41,137 bases of DNA from Acidobacteriota bacterium (GTDB lineage: Bacteria; Acidobacteriota; Terriglobia; Bryobacterales; Bryobacteraceae): assembly GCA_005808475.1 (NCBI GenBank), contig SYLY01000084.1:1-41137 (forward strand), in the 5' to 3' direction. A model generated the notes under the pieces. It made no database searches. It worked only from the letters and a program-made list of their open reading frames with translations, and had not been told where the DNA came from. This document shows positions 34,026-41,137 of the stretch, piece by piece; position 1 is the first letter of the stretch, and every line of letters begins with the position of its first letter. A program made the translations under genes and the position numbers.

Positions 34026-35835
34026 ATCCGTGGCGCTCCAGAAACCGGAAGTATCCCACGAAATCGAACTTCACCGGTCCCAGTTCGAGCCGGGTGAGGC
34101 GAATGACCTCGGCAAGATCGCGCTTGCCGTCGCACCAGTAGAGCGCCGTGATCGGCGTGGTGGCCCAGGCGCCGGAGGGAAAGCCCTCCCAGCGGTCGCG
34201 CGGAAGGTCGTCCATGGGAATCGTTCCGGGGCGCTTGCGTTTCACCAGGATCGAACGCGCGGCCTCGAGTTGCGGATCGGCGGCGGCCGGCGCGGGCGGC
34301 ATGACGGGTCGCAACCGCGCCGCCTCGGCTTCGATGCGCCGGACCTCGGCGGCCGCGCCCAGCGGCTCGATCGCGCGTGCGCCCGACATCGCCCGGTAGT
34401 CGAGCTCTTCGCGCGTCGTCGCCTTCGTCATCGCGGCGATCGCGTCGTCCGCCGAGATCCGCGCCATCCACTCCATCTCGCGCTCGCCCGCCGACGCGAG
34501 GAAGTAGAGATAACTCGCCACGATCACGGTGAGATCGCGCAGCGACCGCTTGTCGACGGTGTCCGGCGTGTCGGCGCTGTTGTGGTGCGAGTGTACGCCC
34601 GTCCCCGAGTACGGCCACACCACCGGGATGCCCACCGACGGCTCGCCGAGGAACGAATCGGTGCCAGGCATCTGCGGCTTCAGGTGGAACGGCCGCGTAT
34701 CGCGCAGATGCTCCTTGGCGACTCGCGCGATGAGCGAGTCCACGTAGGACGCTCCAGCGTGGGGATTCAAGTGGAAGGTGTACTCGGTGCCCGCCATCTC
34801 GTACGGCCCGGCCGGCGTGTCGACGGCGATCGCCGCCCTGGTCCGCCGCACGATCTTCGGATTCGACGCGACCCAATGCATGGACCCGTACATCTCCGGC
34901 ATCAGCAGGATTCGAATCCCGCGGCGAGGCTTGGCGAGTTTGCCGCTCGCGATCAGTTCGCGCAGCGCGGTGACCGCTTCCACCATCGCCGCGACGCCGG
35001 TCGCGTTGTCGTGCGCGCCCTGTTCGGACGTATGTCCGAGCGTCAGCACTTCATCTCGTTCGCGGCCGGGCAGCAGTGCGCTGACGTAGGGATAACGGCC
35101 GTCGTAGTATCGCGCGCCGGAGAATGCCTTGACGCGAACGCGCTTTCCCTGGCCCAGCCACTCGCGCAGGCGCGCGGCCTGACGCGGCGTGATGGAGTAA
35201 CACAGCAGCGGCGTATCGCCCTTCACGAACGCCCAGCCTTTGTCGCCCCAGGCGTTGATCCATTGGCGGTCGTCCTCGAGCTTGGGATTTTCGGTGAACG
35301 CGTTGATCGCGCCGAGGGCTCCGTGCTTCACCAGATCCGCCTTGGACTCCGCCGGATTGCGGCGCGTGAGCACCAGCTTGCCCTTCACCTCGGGTCCGAT
35401 CGGTCCGGCCGGTTCGACGACGTCGGCCTCGATGCCCTCGGGCGGCGTGGGTCCGGACCACATGCCGACGGAAGTGGGGATCGTTTCGAAATCGGCCAGC
35501 GGCAACGGCTCCGGCTCGATCACGTCCAGCTTGGCGCGGTGGACATCCCAGGCGAGCGGCATCGTCCAGAAGCCGGCTTGCGTGCGTCCGTCAGCGGGCG
35601 CTCCGGAGATCTTCGATTCCTTCAGACCCGCCTTCGCGAGCCGCCCCCGCAGATAGCGCGCGGTCTCTTCGAACTTGGGAAACGTGAACCACCGGTCGGT
35701 GGACCACACGTCGCGGACCGTTCCCATCGCCCGATCGGGCTGGACGCGGCTACGTACCGCCTCCACGACTGGAGTGAGCGGCGTTCGCTCCTGGGCGGCG
35801 GCAAGCGCCGCGTACAGAAGGATCAGGACCGGCAT
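34006..35835 (-). CDS. exported M28-family metallopeptidase with C-terminal extension
   Basis: 609 residues. A short signal (MPVLILLYAALAAAQ) is followed by a region of about 240 residues that holds a PA-like insert (EVKGKLVLTRRNPAES, HGALGAINAF). The M28 domain has its zinc residues in TLGHTSEQGAHDNATG (His and Asp), LMPEMYGS (Glu), AVDTPAG (Asp) and GVHSHHNSADTPD (His). This is the bacterial aminopeptidase-type dizinc site and is complete. The last 110 residues (EELDYRAMSGAR to FRFLERHGYVEFAK) look like a helical, winged-helix-like domain found in related long members. A TATGCT hexamer at 35864-35859 may be its -10 box. It is cotranscribed with the glycosidase. The peptide substrate is unknown. 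Confidence 0.87.
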   Translation of the reverse strand: MPVLILLYAALAAAQERTPLTPVVEAVRSRVQPDRAMGTVRDVWSTDRWFTFPKFEETARYLRGRLAKAGLKESKISGAPADGRTQAGFWTMPLAWDVHRAKLDVIEPEPLPLADFETIPTSVGMWSGPTPPEGIEADVVEPAGPIGPEVKGKLVLTRRNPAESKADLVKHGALGAINAFTENPKLEDDRQWINAWGDKGWAFVKGDTPLLCYSITPRQAARLREWLGQGKRVRVKAFSGARYYDGRYPYVSALLPGRERDEVLTLGHTSEQGAHDNATGVAAMVEAVTALRELIASGKLAKPRRGIRILLMPEMYGSMHWVASNPKIVRRTRAAIAVDTPAGPYEMAGTEYTFHLNPHAGASYVDSLIARVAKEHLRDTRPFHLKPQMPGTDSFLGEPSVGIPVVWPYSGTGVHSHHNSADTPDTVDKRSLRDLTVIVASYLYFLASAGEREMEWMARISADDAIAAMTKATTREELDYRAMSGARAIEPLGAAAEVRRIEAEAARLRPVMPPAPAAADPQLEAARSILVKRKRPGTIPMDDLPRDRWEGFPSGAWATTPITALYWCDGKRDLAEVIRLTRLELGPVKFDFVGYFRFLERHGYVEFAK

Positions 35836-35904
35836 CGCGTCATCTCGAACATCCGCTCAGCATACGATGGGCGCTCGAGCCGTGGCCCGGCGGACGATCC
35901 GGCT

Positions 35905-36519
35905 TTAGTGGAAGGCCTCCCATACGGGACGCAAGTCCAAATGGAAACCGTCCATCGGCCCCTCACCCGCTAGCGATTCGAGACCGCTTCGCGTCTCGCG
36001 TTGCCGGCTGCCTTCGCGATAAACATGAACGATGCGCCGGTCTCCGTCGATCAGCCACCCGAGTTGGGCGCCATTGGCCATCCACTCCCGCATCTTGGAT
36101 TGCGCGGCCTTTAGCCTGTCGCTGGGCGACAGGATCTCGACGACGAACTCGGGACAGAGCGTCATCGCCTTCCGCCGCCTCTGCAGCGGCTGAGACGCGA
36201 CGCGAGCCCGGGAGACCCAGGCCGCGTCCGGTGAGCGGAGCGCGCCGTTCGGCAGGGAAAACCCGGCAGTGGATCCGAACACCCATCCTCTACCGCCGGA
36301 CTTGGCCCATGCCTTTAATTGAAAGGCAACCTCCAGGCTACGGTAATCGGACACGCCGCCAGGGGGAGGCACAACCAGGATTTCTCCTTCCGCGGTGCGT
36401 TCGAACGAGGCTTTGGGATTCGCCGCGCACAGGTCGAAGAACTCGTCGTCGTTCAACCACTCGTCGGGATCCAGCCGGACGGTTGCCGGCCGCGCCAGAT
36501 CGGGCAGCACCAGTCGCAT
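35905..36519 (-). CDS. Uma2 family PD-(D/E)xK nuclease-fold protein
   Basis: 204 residues. Uma2 proteins have a restriction-endonuclease-like fold; their cellular role is not known. Core residues are the Glu in YRSLEVAFQLKAW, Asp in LRSPDAAWV, and Glu in EFVVEILSPSDR, followed by KMREWMANGAQLGWLIDGDRRIVHVYR, all typical. The frame is open further upstream through the tRNA-Lys gene, but that part is the antisense-type tRNA translation and not protein. I chose ATG 36519 because it gives the normal family length of about 200 and because TATGCT ends 7 bases before it. ATG 36531 is possible. The gene lies 66 bases downstream of tRNA-Lys. Confidence 0.82.
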   Translation of the reverse strand: MRLVLPDLARPATVRLDPDEWLNDDEFFDLCAANPKASFERTAEGEILVVPPPGGVSDYRSLEVAFQLKAWAKSGGRGWVFGSTAGFSLPNGALRSPDAAWVSRARVASQPLQRRRKAMTLCPEFVVEILSPSDRLKAAQSKMREWMANGAQLGWLIDGDRRIVHVYREGSRQRETRSGLESLAGEGPMDGFHLDLRPVWEAFH

Positions 36520-36526
36520 CGTTCCG

Positions 36527-36532
36527 AGCATA
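36527..36532 (-). promoter_or_regulatory. candidate -10 box of a leaderless Uma2 transcript
   Basis: Minus-strand TATGCT, 7 bases before ATG 36519, the same hexamer and distance as for the first Oar-like receptor. The -35 region is poor. Confidence 0.4.
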
Positions 36533-36584
36533 GCAGTACCGCGACTGGGGGACGCTCTCATGCCACCAACCGCACGACACGGAA

Positions 36585-36660
36585 TGGTGAGCCGGGCGAG
36601 GCTCGAACTCGCGACCACCGCATTAAAAGTGCGATGCTCTACCAACTGAGCTACCGGCCC
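36585..36660 (-). tRNA. tRNA-Lys (anticodon UUU)
   Basis: 76 bases with the CCA end encoded. Acceptor GGGCCGG pairs with CCGGCTC (one G-U) followed by A and CCA. The D arm has AGCTCAGTTGGTAGAGC, the anticodon loop is CTTTTAA with anticodon TTT, and the T arm holds GTTCGAGCC. All invariant positions are in place. A TAAAAT hexamer at 36680-36675 could be the -10 box of its promoter. It lies between the second Oar-like receptor and the Uma2 gene, on the same strand. Confidence 0.97.
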
Positions 36661-36674
36661 ACGAAACTCTTTCG

Positions 36675-36680
36675 ATTTTA
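36675..36680 (-). promoter_or_regulatory. candidate -10 box of tRNA-Lys
   Basis: Minus-strand TAAAAT, 14 bases before the mature 5' end of the tRNA. The -35 region falls inside the GC-rich hairpin that follows the receptor gene and is a poor match. Confidence 0.4.
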
Positions 36681-36685
36681 GCACC

Positions 36686-36709
36686 CCGGGGCCGCGGAAA
36701 CGGCCCCGG
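36686..36709 (-). terminator. 9-bp GC-rich hairpin after the second Oar-like receptor
   Basis: Arms at 36686-36694 (CCGGGGCCG) and 36701-36709 (CGGCCCCGG) pair perfectly around a 6-base loop, 12 bases after the receptor stop. No U-tract follows on the minus strand. It would also separate receptor transcription from tRNA-Lys. Confidence 0.65.
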
Positions 36710-36721
36710 AATCCAGGCGGC

Positions 36722-39700
36722 CTACCAGTTCAAGTGCGTCACCAGTTTGATGAACCGGGGCAGGTTGCCCTGCGTCGGGTTCAACTGGCCGAACCCGGCG
36801 TTGGTCACGTCCACCGACTGGATATTGGCCAGAATCGGGTGATTCATCATGTTGACCATCTCGAAGCGGAACTGGAGCCGCACCTTCTCCGTGATCGGGA
36901 AGATCTTCGAAAGCGATGCATCCCAGTTCTCGTAGCCCGGCCGCCGAATGTCGCTGAACCGCAGCGGGAACGTCCGCAGCGTGAACGGCTCCTGCGTGGC
37001 CACCGGCCGGTTGCTGGAATCGCGCCAAAGCGAGGTATTGAACCAGCGTCCCACCGTCCGCTCGGATTGGGGCAACTTGGCGCTGCCCGGCGCGTTCTGA
37101 GCCGCGTTCGGATAGTCCACCACGAAGCCCTTCTGGTAGGTGACGTCGTAGTTGAGCTGCCATCCACCGATGATGTGGTTCACCACCGAATTGACGGAGC
37201 CGGCGAACTTGCGGCCCTTGCCGAGCGGCAGTTCGTAGATGCCGGCGATCACGAACTTCTGCGGCGCGTCGATGTTCTGGTTGGACTCCTTCACCAGCTT
37301 GACGTCCTTGAAGTTGGTGAACTGGAAGTCCTGCGCGTTCAGGATGCGCGTCTGTTCCAGGTTCTTGCCGATCGAGTAGCTGCTCAGGAAGCTCAGCCCG
37401 TGCGACATGCGCTTGGTCACCTTGAACTGCACGCCGTCGAAACGGTTCTTGCCGACCGGAGCGTTCAGGAAGCTGACGCCGTTGTACTGAGGAAACGCGT
37501 ACGTCAGGATCTGGCGCTGAATCGTGGCCCCGTTCAACGCCGCGTTGTTCGGGATGAGGCCGGCCATCGGGTTGGGAACCAGCCCCGTATAGTAGGCCGT
37601 GTCGATCGCGCCGCTGGCGGTGCGGCGTCCGAGTTCGTTGGCGGGAAGGTAGTTCAGGTTGAAGCCGGCCGGCAGGTTCCGCGTCAGGTTGCCCGAATAG
37701 CCGAACTCCATCAGGAATCCGCCGGGCAGTTCGTGCTGCACGTCGAACGAGTACTGGTGGGAGTACGGCAGCGTACGGCCGCGGAAGTTCGAAGGCAATC
37801 CTTCTCCCAGGAAGCTGAGCGCGCCGAGGCTCGAACCCACCGGTTCCAGCAGACGGCCGCCCGGCAGACCGGTGAAGGCGTTGGCGGTGGAGACGCCGGC
37901 CAGCGGCGTCAGGCCATCGGTGCTGAGAACGCCGGAGGTGGTACGGCTGAAGCCGTTGGTGAAGCCCGTTTCGTCCTGACCGAGATAGTACAGCCCATAG
38001 CCGCCGCGCAGGACCCACTTGTCGCGCACCTTGTAGGCCAGGCCGATGCGCGGTTGCCAGTTGTTTTTGTCGTTGTTGAACGCGGCCCGCGGAAGGCCGT
38101 CCTTGCCCGCGAACTGCGGAATACCCTTCAGACTCAGACCCTGGACCCGGCTGGCGATCGGGCTGGTGGCGCCGTAATCGAGGCCCAGCAGGTTACGATC
38201 GTACCGCTCGAAATTGTTCGTTTCGACGTCCCAGCGGATGCCGGCGTTCAACGTGAGCTTCTGGCTGATCTTCCAATCGTCGTGGAAGAATCCCGCCCAA
38301 TAATAATGCCGGTAGGACGGATCGATGTTCTTCTGAATCTGCGCTCCGCTGGGGATGCCGAGAAGCATCGTCGCCAAACCGTTGCCGGACACGGCGTCGG
38401 CGCGGTTGGCCTGCGCCTGGGTCCAGCTCTTGGTGAACGAGTACTGGCCGGACGGGAAGCCGCGGCCGGATTCGTTCCGGTTGTACATGCGGCCCTCGGC
38501 GCCGAACTTGAGGAAATGCTTACCTCTCACCAAGTTGAGGTTCGGCTGCACACTGTAGGTGTCCATCGCGCCGGGACCGAACGCGTCGCTACCCACCGAC
38601 TGATAGTCCTGGATGTCGAAGCGCGGAAACTGGAACCGAGTGAACTGGCCGACCAGGTTCTGATCGAAGCCCAGCTTCTTGGGATCGAACCCGGCGCCCA
38701 GAGTGCTGCCACCCGCCTCTTCCCAGCGGCTCAGACCGGTCCGCAGGTCGAACGTCATGGTGGGGCTGAGCGTGGAGGTCCAGTTCATCACAAGATTGCG
38801 GCCATTGCGGAGCAGCGGCGCGTTGCCGGTGGGCTCGCCTGGGTTATCGGTGCCGAACACGATCGCGCGGAACTCCTGGAACGGGTTTTCTCCATATCGG
38901 AAGAAGACCTTGTTCTTGTCGTTGAGCGACACGTCGGTGCGGCCGGCGAACTGATCGAAGCTCGCCACCCAGCGCGAGGGATACGGGTAGTTATTGATGC
39001 GCGCCGGTCCGTCGCCCGCCGAGCGAGGCTGCGGGTAAAAGCTCAGCACGTTCTTCGCCACCGGATCGATCTGGCTGGCGGCGATGCGATTGCCGGGGAT
39101 CGGCGTCCGCGAGCCGTCCGGACGAGTGCTGCGCGGATCGTAGATCAGCACCTGCTGTCCCGTCGCGTTCAGAAGAGAGGAGAAGTCGCCGTTGCGCCAT
39201 TCCTGGATCGGGAAGGTGGTGACACCGGGGTCGGCCGAGCGCTGGCGCAAGCTCTCCCAAGACACCATCCAGAACACGCGGTTACGGCCGTCCACCAGCT
39301 TCGGGATGTAGATCGGACCCGAAGCCTGCGCACCGAATTGGTTGATGTGGTTCGGCGGTTTGCGGATTCCCGCCCGATTGAGTTCGGTCTGATTGGCGTT
39401 CAGCTTGTCGTTCTGAAAATACTCGAACGCGGTGCCGTGGAACTGGTTGCCGCCGCCTTTGGTGACGATGGAGATCACGCCGCCACCCGTGCGCCCGTAC
39501 TGGGCGTCGTACGTGTTTGCGTGGACCTTGAACTCCTCCACCGACTCCGTGGTCGGAACGCTGATCACCGTCCGGTTCCCACGCACATTGCTGATGCCGT
39601 CCATGAGGACTTCGTTCTCGCGCTCGCGGCCGCCGCTGATCGAGATGCCGGTGGTGCCCGCGATATCGAAGGACCGCAGATAGCGCCACGATCCGCTCTT

Positions 39701-40195
39701 GATCACGCCGGCCGAGGCCCACGCGATCTGGAACGGATTGCGGCCTTGCGTCGGGATGTTGGCGATCAATTCGTTGGCGATCACTTGCGAACGGCTCGCC
39801 GTTTCGGTTTGGAGCTGCGAAACCGCGTCGCTGACGGTGACGCTCTGCGCCACTTCGCCGATCTCGAGCTTGACATCCACGCGCGGCCGGTCCTGCGACT
39901 GCAGGATGATGTTTTCGCGGACGAAGCGTTTGAAACCCTGCGTCTCCACGATCACCCGGTAGGTTCCGGGCGGAAGGAAGGGCGTAAGGTAAGCGCCCGA
40001 TGAGTTGGTTTCAGTGTTGGACGATACGTTGCTGGCGAGATTGGTCGCGGTGACTTTGGCGCCGGCGATGGGGGAACCGCTCGGATCGGTGACCGAGCCG
40101 GTGATGCTGGCGCGAACATCCTGGGCATACGATGCCGGAGCGAGCGCCAACGCGGGCAGCAGCAAAAGCGCCCGCCGAATGGTGGAACGAAACAT
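36722..40195 (-). CDS. second Oar-like TonB-dependent receptor with carboxypeptidase-regulatory-like domain
   Basis: 1157 residues. Signal (STIRRALLLLPALALAPASYAQ), carboxypeptidase-regulatory-like domain (ASITGSVTDPSGSPIAGAKVT to GTYRVIVETQGFKRF), then a plug (VIANELIANIPTQGRNP, SISGGRERENEVLMDGISN, EEFKVHANTYDAQYGRTGGG) and a large beta barrel ending in FIKLVTHLNW, with the aromatic last residue expected of outer-membrane proteins. It shares the overall layout of the receptor at 12750 but is clearly different in the barrel, so it should take up another substrate. I chose ATG 40195: GAGGG lies about 9 bases upstream and a promoter at 40235-40264 is correctly placed. An upstream start at 40264 would fall inside the -35 box. 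It is monocistronic, ending in a hairpin. Confidence 0.93.
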   Translation of the reverse strand: MFRSTIRRALLLLPALALAPASYAQDVRASITGSVTDPSGSPIAGAKVTATNLASNVSSNTETNSSGAYLTPFLPPGTYRVIVETQGFKRFVRENIILQSQDRPRVDVKLEIGEVAQSVTVSDAVSQLQTETASRSQVIANELIANIPTQGRNPFQIAWASAGVIKSGSWRYLRSFDIAGTTGISISGGRERENEVLMDGISNVRGNRTVISVPTTESVEEFKVHANTYDAQYGRTGGGVISIVTKGGGNQFHGTAFEYFQNDKLNANQTELNRAGIRKPPNHINQFGAQASGPIYIPKLVDGRNRVFWMVSWESLRQRSADPGVTTFPIQEWRNGDFSSLLNATGQQVLIYDPRSTRPDGSRTPIPGNRIAASQIDPVAKNVLSFYPQPRSAGDGPARINNYPYPSRWVASFDQFAGRTDVSLNDKNKVFFRYGENPFQEFRAIVFGTDNPGEPTGNAPLLRNGRNLVMNWTSTLSPTMTFDLRTGLSRWEEAGGSTLGAGFDPKKLGFDQNLVGQFTRFQFPRFDIQDYQSVGSDAFGPGAMDTYSVQPNLNLVRGKHFLKFGAEGRMYNRNESGRGFPSGQYSFTKSWTQAQANRADAVSGNGLATMLLGIPSGAQIQKNIDPSYRHYYWAGFFHDDWKISQKLTLNAGIRWDVETNNFERYDRNLLGLDYGATSPIASRVQGLSLKGIPQFAGKDGLPRAAFNNDKNNWQPRIGLAYKVRDKWVLRGGYGLYYLGQDETGFTNGFSRTTSGVLSTDGLTPLAGVSTANAFTGLPGGRLLEPVGSSLGALSFLGEGLPSNFRGRTLPYSHQYSFDVQHELPGGFLMEFGYSGNLTRNLPAGFNLNYLPANELGRRTASGAIDTAYYTGLVPNPMAGLIPNNAALNGATIQRQILTYAFPQYNGVSFLNAPVGKNRFDGVQFKVTKRMSHGLSFLSSYSIGKNLEQTRILNAQDFQFTNFKDVKLVKESNQNIDAPQKFVIAGIYELPLGKGRKFAGSVNSVVNHIIGGWQLNYDVTYQKGFVVDYPNAAQNAPGSAKLPQSERTVGRWFNTSLWRDSSNRPVATQEPFTLRTFPLRFSDIRRPGYENWDASLSKIFPITEKVRLQFRFEMVNMMNHPILANIQSVDVTNAGFGQLNPTQGNLPRFIKLVTHLNW

Positions 40196-40234
40196 GGTTA
40201 TGACCCTCGAAGCGAGAATGGGAACGACCGTTCC

Positions 40235-40264
40235 AGTATAGGAAGGCAATCGGGATCTCGTCAA
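40235..40264 (-). promoter_or_regulatory. sigma-70-type promoter of the second Oar-like receptor
   Basis: Minus strand: TTGACG (40264-40259), an 18-base spacer, TATACT (40240-40235). The -35 hexamer and spacer length are the same as for the first receptor. The predicted leader is about 32 bases and holds GAGGG before ATG 40195. Confidence 0.75.
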
Positions 40265-40278
40265 ACGCGCCCGTTCGG

Positions 40279-41137
40279 TCAGTGCGATCCCGCGCCCGCC
40301 ACCTGCGGCCGGCCCGGCTCGGGCCAGTCGATATGGAAGAACCGGCCGCGAGGCTGGTCGACCCGCTCGTAAGTGTGCGCGCCGAAATAGTCCCGCTGCG
40401 CCTGCAACAGATTCGCCGGCAGGTTCGCCGACCGGTAGGAGTCATAGTAGGCCAGCGCCGAATAGAACGTCGGCGCGGCGATGCCCGTCTCCGCCGCCAG
40501 CGCCACGACACGCCGCCAGTTCGACTGGCAACGGTCGATCTCGCTCTTGAAGAACGGATCCAGCAACAGGTTCGCCAACGCGCCGTCGTGCGTGAACGCT
40601 TCGGTGATCTTCTGCAGGAATCGCGCGCGGATGATGCAACCGCCTCGCCAGATCCGCGCGATGTGGCCGAAATCGAGGGCCCACTTGTATTCGCTCTGCG
40701 CCGTACGCATCAATTGGAAACCCTGCGCGTAGGAGCAGATCTTGGAGCAGTAAAGCGCGTCGTGAATCGCCGGGATCAGATCGCGCCCGAGTGGATCCGG
40801 CGAAGGTCCGGTCAGCACGGCGGAAGCAGCCACCCGCTCGTCCTTGACGGCGCTGATGTAGCGCGCGAACACGGCCTCGGCGACGGTCGGCGCCGGAACA
40901 CCCATGTCGAGCGCGCTCACCGACGTCCATTTGCCGGTGCCCTTCTGGCCCGCCGTGTCGAGCACCATCTCGACGAACGGCCCACCGGACACCGGGTCCT
41001 TCTGCTTCAGAATGTCCGCGGTAATCTCGATCAGGAACGAATCGAGTACTCCGCCATTCCATTCGGTGAAGACCCCGCCCGCCTCCTCCGCCGTCAGGCC
41101 GGCGATCCCCCGCAACAGCGCATAGGCCTCGCAGATC
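40279..41137 (-). CDS. gnd: 6-phosphogluconate dehydrogenase, decarboxylating (C-terminal part, cut by window edge)
   Basis: The frame runs off the right edge, leaving about 285 residues of the C-terminal helical domain. Gnd oxidises and decarboxylates 6-phosphogluconate to ribulose 5-phosphate with NADP in the pentose phosphate pathway. Diagnostic segments are [74 protein letters not shown] and the end segment [15 protein letters not shown]. The Rossmann domain and most active-site residues (including the Lys-x-x-Asn area) are outside the window. No signal peptide can be judged. It lies 83 bases upstream of the second receptor gene, whose own promoter is in that gap, so the two need not be cotranscribed. 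Confidence 0.95.
   Translation of the reverse strand, partial: ICEAYALLRGIAGLTAEEAGGVFTEWNGGVLDSFLIEITADILKQKDPVSGGPFVEMVLDTAGQKGTGKWTSVSALDMGVPAPTVAEAVFARYISAVKDERVAASAVLTGPSPDPLGRDLIPAIHDALYCSKICSYAQGFQLMRTAQSEYKWALDFGHIARIWRGGCIIRARFLQKITEAFTHDGALANLLLDPFFKSEIDRCQSNWRRVVALAAETGIAAPTFYSALAYYDSYRSANLPANLLQAQRDYFGAHTYERVDQPRGRFFHIDWPEPGRPQVAGAGSH

Noticed and set aside
36520..36684. N-terminal extension of the Uma2 protein through the tRNA region
   Set aside because: The extension reads VAQLVEHRTFNAVV, the well-known false translation of a tRNA gene. The real start is at 36519 or 36531.
36734..40003. 1089-codon open frame antisense to the second Oar-like receptor
   Set aside because: Arg/Val/His-rich shadow caused by GC-rich third positions; the opposite strand encodes a full receptor with motifs, signal and promoter.

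Overview
The window is GC-rich bacterial chromosome, most like an acidobacterium of the Bryobacterales ('Candidatus Solibacter' type). The reasoning is by gene content only: two very large Oar-like TonB-dependent receptors with an N-terminal carboxypeptidase-regulatory-like domain, planctomycete-type cytochrome c proteins (DUF1549/DUF1553 and DUF1587-1595-1592-1588-1585), a DUF1552 protein, secreted sulfatases, and many metabolic enzymes carrying Tat or Sec signals. No phage, insertion sequence or CRISPR array was seen. Coding density is very high and no gap between genes exceeds 300 bases.

Layout. 1-4032 (+): end of a sigma-54 activator, then a tad/Flp-type secretion trio (tadA/cpaF, tadB, tadC). 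4293-4718 (+): a hicB-hicA toxin-antitoxin locus whose toxin gene is broken by two frameshifts. 10006-4773 (-): a tightly packed run of exported RraA-like protein, iolB, a PSD1 cytochrome protein and an inward-rectifier K+ channel. 10080-11582 (+): an unrecognised membrane protein with a polymorphic-toxin-like layout. 17389-11596 (-): RhmD-like dehydratase, Oar-like receptor and an exported mannonate-dehydratase-like protein coupled to the receptor by ATGA. 17428-17538 (+): a tiny lipoprotein. 22577-17535 (-): ridA, a DUF1592-family cytochrome protein and DUF1552. 22773-25017 (+): a duplicated beta-rich exported protein and a sulfatase. 25056-26848 (+): an AAA ATPase with one in-frame amber codon, followed by a DUF4276 protein, a candidate defence pair. 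28815-26861 (-): DtxR-like regulator coupled to a class-III aminotransferase. 30189-28846 (-) and 30228-31550 (+): divergent sulfatase and Gfo/Idh/MocA oxidoreductase. 35835-31551 (-): M28 peptidase and GH42-like glycosidase. 36519-35905 (-): Uma2 protein. 36660-36585 (-): tRNA-Lys(UUU). 40195-36722 (-): second Oar-like receptor. 41137-40279 (-): C-terminal part of 6-phosphogluconate dehydrogenase.

Taken together, most of the window looks like polysaccharide and sugar-acid scavenging: outer-membrane uptake, secreted sulfatases and glycosidase, exported dehydratases and oxidoreductase. Two small conflict-type loci (hicBA and AAA-DUF4276) each carry one damaged gene. A recurring feature is a -10-like hexamer only 6-9 bases before the start codon, which suggests leaderless mRNAs.

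All family assignments are from reading motifs in the translated sequence. No database search was run.
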